Made by a program: the position numbers and the translations under genes. From JAAYUD01 sp963676865 (GTDB lineage Bacteria; Bacteroidota; Bacteroidia; Bacteroidales; Bacteroidaceae), in contig CAXXSS010000001.1 of NCBI GenBank assembly GCA_963676865.2, positions 1,240,001 to 1,304,000 of the forward strand: a DNA stretch of 64,000 nt. Reading direction: 5' to 3'. The first letter of the stretch is position 1; each line of letters opens with the position of its first letter. The notes under the pieces are model-generated. The model worked only from the letters and a program-made list of their open reading frames with translations. It ran no database searches and was not told the origin of the DNA. Positions 15,098-23,283 of the stretch are shown piece after piece.

Positions 15098-17983
15098 ATG
15101 AACAAAAAATTGAAGAAAGCTTTGTTTGTTGGAGCCATACTTTTAGGCACAACAGCTACGTTTACAGCTTGTAGTCAAAAAAACTATGATGATGACATAG
15201 CCAATCTACAAGCACAGATCGATGCTAACCTCAAAAAAATCAATGAAATAAATACATTGGTTACAAGTGGTAGTGTCATTAGCAGTACGACAACCACGAC
15301 AAATGGTGTCAAAATCACATTGAGTAATGGAACGTCTTTCGACATTGTTAATGGCACCAATGGGAAAGATGGTACAGTCTGGACTATTGGGACTGATGGA
15401 TATTGGTACAAAGATGCTACTAAGACCAATTACTATGCTTTAGGTACTAACGGAACTAATGGCGCCAACGGTAAAGATGGCATTTATTATGTACCAAATG
15501 CAAAAACCGGATGCTTCGATATTTATAACGCTGACGGAACATTAAAGGAATCGACCACTATATCTTTCCTAGCACCAGGTAGTACAATCACAGCTATTGA
15601 TGACGGTTTAAACGTTACTTTAAATGGTGTATCTGGAGTTACCAGTTCCATCACTATTGCTAAAACTAATCATCTCCGCGGTTTAGTATTTGTGCCCAAA
15701 TATTACGTAGAAGGTATTCCTACTATTCCTTATTTTGGATTCAATTATAAAACCCAGAAAGTCTCTAACGCAGATAGCAAGAACGAATCTTGGCAAAATG
15801 ATGCTGATGGTACACCGATTAACCAAGCTGCAACAGCACAATACAATGTAAATCCTTCCAATGTTAATGTAAACTACGTAAAGGATAATCTAAAATTCTT
15901 TGTTCAGCAGGCTCAAACAAGAACTGCAGCATCAAAAGATTTTGATGTGACTCCAACATTTGTTAGTTTAGTTAATGGCATTCTTACAGTCAGTGTAAAT
16001 GTAAAAGGTACACCCGCTGGCAACAATAACTTAAGCGCTCAGAACAACATTCAGGATGGCTGGATTTCAACTGTTGCATTGCATTCAAGATACGGCACTA
16101 GTTCCGATATGAGCGACAACTCTCTTGATGCCCAAAACGAAGGAGTGACCTCAGATTATGCAAGAATTTACAAACAGTCTCTCCGCAATATTGCAATTCT
16201 TGATACCATCAGTCAAAGAGCGACTAACCCGTACTATGCATTCACTGCTCCAGACAATGGTGATTTCCGGTATAGAACAGTAGCAGGCCTTTTCGATCCA
16301 TTCGCTGCAATCAATAATAAGATAGCATGGGATACTAATAATGCAGGAGATGGATGTGAATACAAAGTCGCTTATGACGGTTCATTCGATTTAAAGCAGT
16401 ATGCAGGTGTAGGTTATGGTTATGGTGATAATTATTTCCGCCTAACAAATTCAGATTTGACATCGCTCAATATGAGTTTATCATTTGAAATTGTCAAAAA
16501 CTACCAATTAGGTTCTCAAGGAACCTCAACTGACCAGGCCAACTTCATCAGCCTTAAAGATGGTGTAGTTACTCCACAGTTTGACGGAAAAACAGCTAGT
16601 TCAGCATGTATAGGTAGAACTCCTATAATCCGTGTGAAATTAATGCACGGGACAGAAATTGTAAGAGTTGCCTATATTAAAATTAAGATCGTTAGAAAGA
16701 TTAATGTTGCCGAAAAATACTCATTAAACTTAGGAAATTTGAGTTTATCATGTGGGATGAATTCTACAACATTAAAATCAAGCGAAACAGACATGAATCT
16801 GTTCTATGCTGCAGAAAACCTAAGCAACCAAGAATTCTCTAATACTTATGAATTCAAAGGTATAGAAGGAACTAAAATAGGGAATGTAAGCTTTGTCGAT
16901 GATGGAACAAGTACACATACTCATATTTTCAATTGGATTTTATCTAAAGCTGATATTATAGCAAATGCAGGCAAGACTATTTCGCAAACCGCTAAGTTCG
17001 TAAACAAAGGCGATGACTCTGATATCATATATGTTACCCTATCTACAACCGTAGGTAATGAGAATGCATATAAATTACTAGCAGCAAACTATCAAACCAA
17101 TTATTGGAATGAAACATTAACACAATGTTCTTTCAATGCGGCAGTACCAGATGCAGGATCTACAAATCCGGGATTATGCGTTATTCAAAACATAAATTTG
17201 GAGTCAATTTTCAGAAATATCAACAATGTAATCAGTGATAATGATATTGTTCATTTCTATTTCAACGATACTCAAGATGTTATTGACGGACATCAATTTA
17301 TTGTTGCAAACGGAACGAACTATGCAACATCAACTCTTCAAGACGAGGCTACTCTTCAAGTAATTGCAACAATAGTAAACAACCAAATTACTTATAATAA
17401 GAATAGCGCAATTGCTAAAGAGCTCATCAACAATGGAGACATGCATGCAATGATCAGTGCCAAAATTTATGTCTGTGGAGAACTGGATCGTGTTGTAGAT
17501 CTTTCATTTAATGGCAATGACAGCTTCCAAGCTAATTTTGTACGTCCTGTAAGTATTACAGCAAAAGCTGCTGGGAACTTTATTGACGGTGTTGATTATG
17601 GTAAAACAGGATCATACATTGCTATCGAAAATTTAATCAACCCAACTGATTGGCGCGGTTATTCATTCAACGACGCAGGTAATTCAAATTATTGGAAATA
17701 TTATGGTATCAGTGAGGTAACAGTTAATACAGCTGACGCAACCTGTGATATGAGTGGCGTGATACAAAAATGCTCTGATGTACAATTGGAATTAATTCAA
17801 CAAGCTTCTCCATGGAATAGCCTTAGTTCACCTTCAGGATATGGTTTCTTGACATACAAGAACAATGGGAAAGTCGTAAACTCTGCATTCAACATCAAAG
17901 TTAAAGTCAATGTACTTTACACTTGGGGTACAATACAAAGTGCAGAAATCACCATTCCTGTTTCGACCACTGTAGGACAATAA
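15098..17983 (+). CDS. Large surface lipoprotein, PL29-type N-terminal domain
   Basis: A 961-aa exported protein. The signal peptide ends at FTACSQ, an unusual lipobox with F at -3 but a position typical of Bacteroidota lipoproteins. Next come a short acidic heptad coiled coil (IANLQAQIDANLKKINEI), a DUF4988/PL29-N-like region, and two collagen-like GTNGKDG/GTNGTNGANGKDG stretches around residues 88-128. The remainder (about 180-961) is beta-rich and not recognised; no lyase catalytic signature could be identified. The sequence is Asn- and Thr-rich with low GC, as in many variable surface proteins. It is preceded by the AraC-type gene and followed by a strong terminator. It could be an adhesin, a glycan-binding protein or an enzyme. 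Confidence 0.8.
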   Translation: MNKKLKKALFVGAILLGTTATFTACSQKNYDDDIANLQAQIDANLKKINEINTLVTSGSVISSTTTTTNGVKITLSNGTSFDIVNGTNGKDGTVWTIGTDGYWYKDATKTNYYALGTNGTNGANGKDGIYYVPNAKTGCFDIYNADGTLKESTTISFLAPGSTITAIDDGLNVTLNGVSGVTSSITIAKTNHLRGLVFVPKYYVEGIPTIPYFGFNYKTQKVSNADSKNESWQNDADGTPINQAATAQYNVNPSNVNVNYVKDNLKFFVQQAQTRTAASKDFDVTPTFVSLVNGILTVSVNVKGTPAGNNNLSAQNNIQDGWISTVALHSRYGTSSDMSDNSLDAQNEGVTSDYARIYKQSLRNIAILDTISQRATNPYYAFTAPDNGDFRYRTVAGLFDPFAAINNKIAWDTNNAGDGCEYKVAYDGSFDLKQYAGVGYGYGDNYFRLTNSDLTSLNMSLSFEIVKNYQLGSQGTSTDQANFISLKDGVVTPQFDGKTASSACIGRTPIIRVKLMHGTEIVRVAYIKIKIVRKINVAEKYSLNLGNLSLSCGMNSTTLKSSETDMNLFYAAENLSNQEFSNTYEFKGIEGTKIGNVSFVDDGTSTHTHIFNWILSKADIIANAGKTISQTAKFVNKGDDSDIIYVTLSTTVGNENAYKLLAANYQTNYWNETLTQCSFNAAVPDAGSTNPGLCVIQNINLESIFRNINNVISDNDIVHFYFNDTQDVIDGHQFIVANGTNYATSTLQDEATLQVIATIVNNQITYNKNSAIAKELINNGDMHAMISAKIYVCGELDRVVDLSFNGNDSFQANFVRPVSITAKAAGNFIDGVDYGKTGSYIAIENLINPTDWRGYSFNDAGNSNYWKYYGISEVTVNTADATCDMSGVIQKCSDVQLELIQQASPWNSLSSPSGYGFLTYKNNGKVVNSAFNIKVKVNVLYTWGTIQSAEITIPVSTTVGQ

Positions 17984-18016
17984 ACACCAAGGACACATAT
18001 TTTCAATAATAATTTC

Positions 18017-18057
18017 AAAAGGGCACCCTCCTTTCATAAAAAGGGGTGCCCTTTTTA
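18017..18057 (+). terminator. Terminator after the large lipoprotein
   Basis: AAAAGGGCACCC pairs with GGGTGCCCTTTT around a short loop and is followed by T-rich DNA. It is a classical intrinsic terminator 34 bp after the stop. Confidence 0.85.
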
Positions 18058-18076
18058 TTCGATTATTTTAATAACA

Positions 18077-18421
18077 ATGAAAAAAGTAATATCAATTCTA
18101 TTTTTCACTATTTTATTAGCGGGTCTACAAAGTTGTGGCGGCTCTGCAAAACACGGAGAAAACCATAAATTCGTAGGGACTTTTGAAGATGAGTTTGGCA
18201 ATCAATACACATTAAACGAAGATATGTCAACATCCATCACTTTCAAGGGGGCGAAAGAGTATAAAGGAAAATGGAGCGATGGAGAAAATCACCAGCGCCC
18301 CTATGCAACCATCGAATACAATGGTGATCCAAATTATTACTTCCTACGCGACAACTATTTATATCGTTATAAACAAGATATGGAAGAAGGTAGATGCAAA
18401 ATAAAGATAGCATACAAATAG
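18077..18421 (+). CDS. Small hypothetical lipoprotein
   Basis: A 114-aa protein with a clear lipoprotein signal peptide (MKKVISILFFTILLAGLQSC; lipobox LQSC, Cys at 20). The mature part is a small beta-type domain with repeated strand-turn patterns (FVGTFEDEFGNQYTLNED, TFKGAKEYKGKWSDGE), resembling lipocalin-like or META-like folds only in general shape. No family was recognised. It sits between two terminators, so it is probably its own transcription unit. Confidence 0.75.
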   Translation: MKKVISILFFTILLAGLQSCGGSAKHGENHKFVGTFEDEFGNQYTLNEDMSTSITFKGAKEYKGKWSDGENHQRPYATIEYNGDPNYYFLRDNYLYRYKQDMEEGRCKIKIAYK

Positions 18422-18430
18422 TATAAAATA

Positions 18431-18478
18431 AAAAAGGTGTCAAAACTCTTATTAGAAAAAGTTTTGACACCTTTTTTA
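18431..18478. terminator. Bidirectional terminator between small lipoprotein and tetR
   Basis: AAAAAGGTGTCAAAACT and AGTTTTGACACCTTTTT form an ~17-bp stem with an A-run before and a T-run after, so it can end both converging transcripts. Confidence 0.88.
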
Positions 18479-18493
18479 TTTTATCACAACCAT

Positions 18494-19150
18494 CTATTCG
18501 CTTTTTACGTATAAAGATTTCTTTTTAAACTGCTCTATAAAATCCTCAATAATGTCTTGGCCTTTTCGCGTGGAGACGCCCCTAAGGAAGGTAAACATTA
18601 TAAATTCATAAACATCAAAAAAAGAAAAATTTTTGCTGACCTCTCCATTAAGTAATGTGTCTATCTGCTTGTGAAGGATAACAATGAATATTTCAAAATT
18701 AATATCCACCCGAAAGATACCCTGATCAACACCTTGTTTGAAAAAGTTTACTGCATCCTCAAAATCTTGTTTATTACGCTTCCCTATCAGAGCATAAGCT
18801 CTGGGATAAAGCCTTACATCTTGAAAAAAGCTCAAATTTGTTTCGTGCAATTCCTGAAGACTATGCGCATATACCAATAATATGACTTCAAGCACATTAG
18901 ATGCAGATTTGACTATTTCACAGGTCTCTTTAGACTTTTTCTCATGGCGATATTGCATGCAATCTATCAATAATGACTCTTTATCATTGAATAGCTCATA
19001 TATCGTCCGCTTCGACATTGACAAAGCCGAAGCAATTTCATCCATCTTTACATCTTTGACACCACGCGACCTAAACATCTTGGAAGCCAATTTTACTACT
19101 TTCAATTTAATAGCATCGGTGTGTTCATTTGTCTCTTTTGCCCTTATCAT
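18494..19150 (-). CDS. TetR-family transcriptional regulator
   Basis: Regulator of about 218 aa. The HTH is in the N-terminal 60 residues (MFRSRGVKDVKMDEIASALS, MSKRTIYELFNDKESLL), followed by a helical ligand-binding domain. The longest frame begins at 19186, but a perfect -7 box lies over that codon, so ATG at 19150 (MIRAKETNEHTDA) is chosen. An inverted repeat covers the expected transcription start and suggests autoregulation. No efflux or enzyme gene is adjacent and intact, so the controlled function is unknown. Confidence 0.88.
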   Translation of the reverse strand: MIRAKETNEHTDAIKLKVVKLASKMFRSRGVKDVKMDEIASALSMSKRTIYELFNDKESLLIDCMQYRHEKKSKETCEIVKSASNVLEVILLVYAHSLQELHETNLSFFQDVRLYPRAYALIGKRNKQDFEDAVNFFKQGVDQGIFRVDINFEIFIVILHKQIDTLLNGEVSKNFSFFDVYEFIMFTFLRGVSTRKGQDIIEDFIEQFKKKSLYVKSE

Positions 19151-19165
19151 AATTATCTGATCAAT

Positions 19166-19191
19166 TATCATACTAATGATATACAAAGGTA
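19166..19191 (-). promoter_or_regulatory. tetR promoter with overlapping operator-like dyad
   Basis: TACCTTTG on the minus strand (19184-19191) is a perfect -7 box. TATCAT-acta-ATGATA (19166-19181) lies directly downstream, over the predicted transcription start, where a TetR autorepressor would bind. Confidence 0.6.
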
Positions 19192-19522
19192 AATATAAAA
19201 CCAGAGGTATAAATTAAGTTTCCTTTATTATTCGAATAAATTAATTTTTTTTATCCGTCATTGCAAGAAAGCAGCTACACAACACAATAAATGTCACATT
19301 TCATTTAGAAAAAAAATATTATTGTAAAAAAACGTTCCTGTTTTTGAGCATAAACGATATAGACAAAAGAATGTTGCCTCAAAATGGTAAAAAAATATTG
19401 ATTTCATAAAAAGACACTGTCTTGAGAATATAAAAACACACAAGAAATTTATTTATAATAACTTGCGGAAGATTTATCAAAGCAAACGATGGTAATTTTC
19501 AAAAGCAAGTCGCAATTTTGAG
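19192..19522. other. AT-rich gap without recognised gene
   Basis: 331 bp between tetR and the macrodomain pseudogene. No coding frame or strong hairpin was seen. Confidence 0.6.
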
Positions 19523-19975
19523 CTAAGCAGAGATTGTTTGAAGTGCTATCTGCGCCGCTTCACCTTTTGGGAAACAATAAACTCCAGTACTAATACAAGG
19601 GAAAGCAATAGAGGTCAAATGATTATCTACAGCCAACTGTAGAGAGGTTTTATAACAAGAAGCAAGTATCTCTCTTTCATGAAAGCCACCACCATACCAT
19701 ATTGGACCTACAGTATGGATAACTTTCTTACAAGGCAAATTATAAGCATCGGTTATTTTGCTTTATCCCACAGAACATCCACCCAAACTTGCACATTCTT
19801 TCAATAGACCAGAACCGGCAGCACGGTGAATAGCGCCATCCACGCCACCACCACGAAGAAGAGAAGTATTGGCAGCATTGATTATAGCATCACCACAATA
19901 TTTTGTAATATCGCTCACAACAATCTGAATATTCCCATTTGATGGTTTCATAGCAACAAAGTTATGAAAGAACAA
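19523..19975 (-). pseudogene. Broken macrodomain gene (O-acetyl-ADP-ribose deacetylase type)
   Basis: Two adjacent frames together read as one macrodomain. The first half has IVVSDITKYCGDAIINAANT, the ADP-ribose loop GGGVDGAIHRAAG and CASLGGCSVG. The second half resumes with KITDAYNLPCKKVIHTVGPI and has IAFPCISTGVYCFPKGEAA. Between them, near 19755-19763, a TAA stands where GAA (Glu) is expected and one A is missing just after it, shifting the frame by one. The C-terminus also ends early at QTISA, several tens of residues short of the ~170-aa family. Active homologues hydrolyse ADP-ribose adducts. At least three lesions make it a decayed copy unless the assembly is wrong. Confidence 0.85.
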
Positions 19976-20078
19976 AGCTTATGACTTATTATATCTAAAG
20001 ATATAAATAAAAAATAGTAATCCTCTCGAACTACTATTCCTCATAATTACTAAAAAGATCGATAAAAGTTTACTTTCA

Positions 20079-20291
20079 TTATTCCATTTCTTTCTTTATT
20101 ATCTGATATCTAGCTAAATTTTGAACAATTTTTTTCTCCTTCTTACGTTTATTTGAATGTGCATATATTGTATAACATCCATGAGCAATAAGCATAACAT
20201 GAGTAGGAGTCGTAAAATGTCGAATTGCTATAGCTAAATAAATTCGTCGGTATCTGGATTCCCACCACTTATTACTTATCATAACACACAA
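20079..20291 (-). CDS. Small hypothetical protein, uncertain
   Basis: A 70-aa frame rich in aromatic and basic residues (KWWESRYRRIYLAIAIRHF, then TPTHVMLIAHGCYTIYAHSN, then a Lys-rich tail). The pattern WW-RR-Y...H-F-x-TP-x-HV...AHG looks like a real conserved small protein rather than noise, and it vaguely recalls short uncharacterised Bacteroidota proteins, but I cannot name a family. It lies alone in AT-rich DNA next to a pseudogene, so it may be real, a remnant or chance. Confidence 0.4.
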   Translation of the reverse strand: MCVMISNKWWESRYRRIYLAIAIRHFTTPTHVMLIAHGCYTIYAHSNKRKKEKKIVQNLARYQIIKKEME

Positions 20292-20862
20292 TATTAAAAG
20301 TATTTTGAATCAAAATCATATATTCATCTCATAAGAAGAAATCTACTACTAAATTAGAGAATTAACAACCATATTTACTTAAAATATACTTTTAAATAGA
20401 TTTCAGTTATCTCCATCAGAACCATATATTAACAAATATACAAAACAAAAGAATATTCTAGACCTTTACATCAATAAAAAATGTTACAAACAGAATATAT
20501 TTATAGATAATAGAATATATTTTATATTACAAGACATTTTTTTATATTATTGGACTTTACCGTGCGCATTCATTCCACAATAATTAAAAAATAATGATAC
20601 AAATATAGTCAATTAATTGACTCCATAAATAAAGTAATATAATGCGCCCATCTTTTCAAAATTGAAATTAAAACAAAACAAGACAAAAGAGAATATTGAG
20701 CAAATGACGATAATAATTTTAATCAAATCTATAATACTTGACCAAATCGTCATCCACTTTTTTCCATGTACATTTCTCACCATATATCTAATTTATAAAC
20801 TTTTACAACATCGCACGTCCACTATTTACAGACATAATCTTTATCTTCTCATTATTTTATTA
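20292..20862. other. AT-rich intergenic region upstream of GH3
   Basis: About 570 bp of very AT-rich sequence. A 67-codon plus-strand frame (20662-20865) is of low complexity and runs into the GH3 promoter, so it is not called. No repeat or RNA was recognised. Confidence 0.55.
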
Positions 20863-20870
20863 TAATTTTG
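20863..20870 (+). promoter_or_regulatory. -7 promoter box of the GH3 gene
   Basis: TAATTTTG is a perfect TAnnTTTG match. It overlaps a TTG codon that would extend the frame upstream, so translation should start at ATG 20898, about 27 bp downstream. Confidence 0.65.
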
Positions 20871-20897
20871 AAACAAAATCTAATAAGAATATTACTT

Positions 20898-23120
20898 ATG
20901 ATAAAGCTTTTTAAAATAATGATGGCGGGCTTGGTTCTAACCTCGCCAGCTGTCATTGCACAAAATCGTCCCATCTATCTTGACGATTCCAAACCTATTG
21001 AACAACGTGTGGAAGATGCTCTCTCTCGGATGACTCTCAAAGAAAAAGTAGCGATGATACATGCTCAGTCCAAATTCAGCTCAGCTGGTGTGCCTCGTCT
21101 AGGTATTCCGGACAACTGGATGAGCGACGGACCTCACGGAATACGTAATGAAGTACTTTGGGATGAATGGTATGGTGCAGGATGGACTAACGATTCATGC
21201 ACGGCATTTCCAGCCTTAACTTGTTTATCTGCCACATGGAACCCTCAAATGTCATTTCTTTATGGAAAAAGTATCGGTGAAGAAGCACGCTTTCGTAATA
21301 AGAATGTACTATTGGGTCCTGGCGTGAATATCTGCCGTACTCCGCTTAACGGAAGGAACTTTGAATACTTTGGTGAAGATCCTTATCTGACATCGCAAAT
21401 GGTAGTGCCTTACATAAAAGGCGTTCAAGACAATGGAGTTGCAGCATGTGTCAAACATTATGCGTTGAACAATCAAGAAAAATATCGTGGGGAAATAAAT
21501 GTAAACGTTGATGATCGAGCTTTACACGAAATATATCTGCCAGCTTTCAAAGCAGCAGTAGAGCAAGGACATGCATGGGCTTTGATGGGCTCATACAATC
21601 AATACAAAAACCAGCATTGCTGCCATAACGAGTACTTACTCAACAATATACTAAAGGGAGATTGGAAATTTGACGGAGTGGTGATATCCGATTGGGGCGG
21701 TACACACGATATTAAACAAGCAGTTGAAAATGGCTTGGATATGGAATTCGGTACATGGACAAACGGACTCAATTGGAGTGCCAGCAATGCTTATGATAAT
21801 TACTATTTGGCAGCACCGTATCTAGAAATGATTCAAAAAGGCGAATTCACAGAAAAAGAATTAAATGACAAAGTACGTCGCATTTTAAGATTGGAATTCC
21901 GCACAAACATGAACCGTAATCGTCCTTTCGGTTCGTTTGGATCTGAAGAACATGTAGAGGCGGGCAGAAAGATCATTCAAGAAGGAGCTGTCTTGCTGAA
22001 AAATGATAAGAATGTGCTACCCCTCAACCCACACTCTATAAAACACTTATTAGTTGTGGGCGAAAACGCTGTAAAACGATTGACAATAGGTGGCGGTTCG
22101 TCATCCCTAAAAGTAAGACATGAGATATCGCCCTTAGAAGGGATTCTTGCTCGCGCAGCAAAAGAAAATATCACCGTCAGTTACTCAAAAGGTTATGAAT
22201 CACCAGCTGTAGCTGAACAAGACTTAAAAGGAGCCCAACGGCCTAAAGAGAAGATCATCAACTCAGATAGCCTGTTACAAGCCGCTATAGATGAAGCTCG
22301 CAAAGTTGACGCTGTTATTTTTGTAGGAGGGTTGAACAAAAATGAGAAACAAGATTGCGAGGGTGATGACCGCCTCACGCTAAGCCTGCCCTATGGGCAA
22401 GACAAATTAATAGCTGCCCTTGCCGAAGTAAGTCCTCGTTTGTCTGTGGTATTACTCACCGGAAGCTGCGTTACAATGCCTTGGTTGCAAAAAGTCCCTG
22501 CGGTATTAGAAGCTTGGTATGGTGGTTCGGCAGCCGGAAACGGAATAGCAGATATTCTGTTCGGTGATGTCAATCCATCAGGTAAGCTCCCTTTTACTTT
22601 TTACGCCAATCTCAATCAATGTTCGGCAAACAAACTGGGTGATTATCCCGGAGATGGTAAAAACGAGACATACAAAGAAGGCCTTTTTGTAGGGTATCGC
22701 TACATCGATCAGAAAAAACTGAAGCCGTTATTTCCTTTTGGATTTGGTCTGAGCTACACGACATTTAAATATGGAAAACTCACAGCCGACAAGAAAAACC
22801 TCCAAATAGGTGATAGCATTACATTCCGCATTAACATTACAAATACCGGAAAATGTGCAGGGGCTGAAGTCATACAACTCTATATCGGAGAGAACAAACC
22901 TCTATTTGTTCGTCCCCAAAAAGAATTGAAAGGCTTTACTAAAGTCTATCTGCAAGCAGGAGAAACAAAAGAAGCATCCATAACTATCGGCAAAGATGCT
23001 CTAAGCTACTATGACGACCAAAAACAAATGTGGGTGGTCGACTCAGGCAGTTTCCAAGCTTTTGTTGGAGCTTCATCGCAGGATATTCGCTCAAATTATC
23101 ATTTTGAGGTAAGTAAGTAG
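20898..23120 (+). CDS. Secreted GH3 beta-glucosidase-type glycosidase
   Basis: Periplasmic exo-glycosidase of 740 aa from ATG 20898. A signal peptide (MIKLFKIMMAGLVLTSPAVIAQ) is followed by the GH3 N-terminal barrel, with the nucleophile in VVISDWGGTHD (D265 from this start). Then come the GH3 C-terminal alpha/beta sandwich (GGSSSLKVRHEISPLEGI; YGGSAAGNGIADILFGDVNPSGKLPFT) and a fibronectin-III-like end domain. The KHYALNNQE segment is typical of beta-glucosidases; beta-xylosidase activity is also possible. The frame extends to a TTG at 20868, but that codon lies within the promoter. It has its own promoter and terminator. Confidence 0.92.
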   Translation: MIKLFKIMMAGLVLTSPAVIAQNRPIYLDDSKPIEQRVEDALSRMTLKEKVAMIHAQSKFSSAGVPRLGIPDNWMSDGPHGIRNEVLWDEWYGAGWTNDSCTAFPALTCLSATWNPQMSFLYGKSIGEEARFRNKNVLLGPGVNICRTPLNGRNFEYFGEDPYLTSQMVVPYIKGVQDNGVAACVKHYALNNQEKYRGEINVNVDDRALHEIYLPAFKAAVEQGHAWALMGSYNQYKNQHCCHNEYLLNNILKGDWKFDGVVISDWGGTHDIKQAVENGLDMEFGTWTNGLNWSASNAYDNYYLAAPYLEMIQKGEFTEKELNDKVRRILRLEFRTNMNRNRPFGSFGSEEHVEAGRKIIQEGAVLLKNDKNVLPLNPHSIKHLLVVGENAVKRLTIGGGSSSLKVRHEISPLEGILARAAKENITVSYSKGYESPAVAEQDLKGAQRPKEKIINSDSLLQAAIDEARKVDAVIFVGGLNKNEKQDCEGDDRLTLSLPYGQDKLIAALAEVSPRLSVVLLTGSCVTMPWLQKVPAVLEAWYGGSAAGNGIADILFGDVNPSGKLPFTFYANLNQCSANKLGDYPGDGKNETYKEGLFVGYRYIDQKKLKPLFPFGFGLSYTTFKYGKLTADKKNLQIGDSITFRINITNTGKCAGAEVIQLYIGENKPLFVRPQKELKGFTKVYLQAGETKEASITIGKDALSYYDDQKQMWVVDSGSFQAFVGASSQDIRSNYHFEVSK

Positions 23121-23143
23121 TTATATACAGATTTTATTCGCCA

Positions 23144-23190
23144 TTAGTCCAATTAGCTTTAATACAGCCTAATTGGACTAATTTATTTTA
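23144..23190 (+). terminator. Terminator of the GH3 gene
   Basis: TTAGTCCAATTAG and CTAATTGGACTAA form a perfect 13-bp stem with a 12-nt loop, followed by TTTATTTTA. Confidence 0.85.
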
Positions 23191-23283
23191 AAGAAAAACA
23201 AAATAATCTTAACTGGGTCTTTTCTCATTAAACCTTTTCGCCTTTTCTTCGTCTTAATACCAAAAGTCTTTAATAAGTAACAA

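Noticed and set aside
20662..20865. 67-aa plus-strand frame upstream of GH3
   Set aside because: Low-complexity AT-rich translation that runs into the GH3 promoter; no motif.
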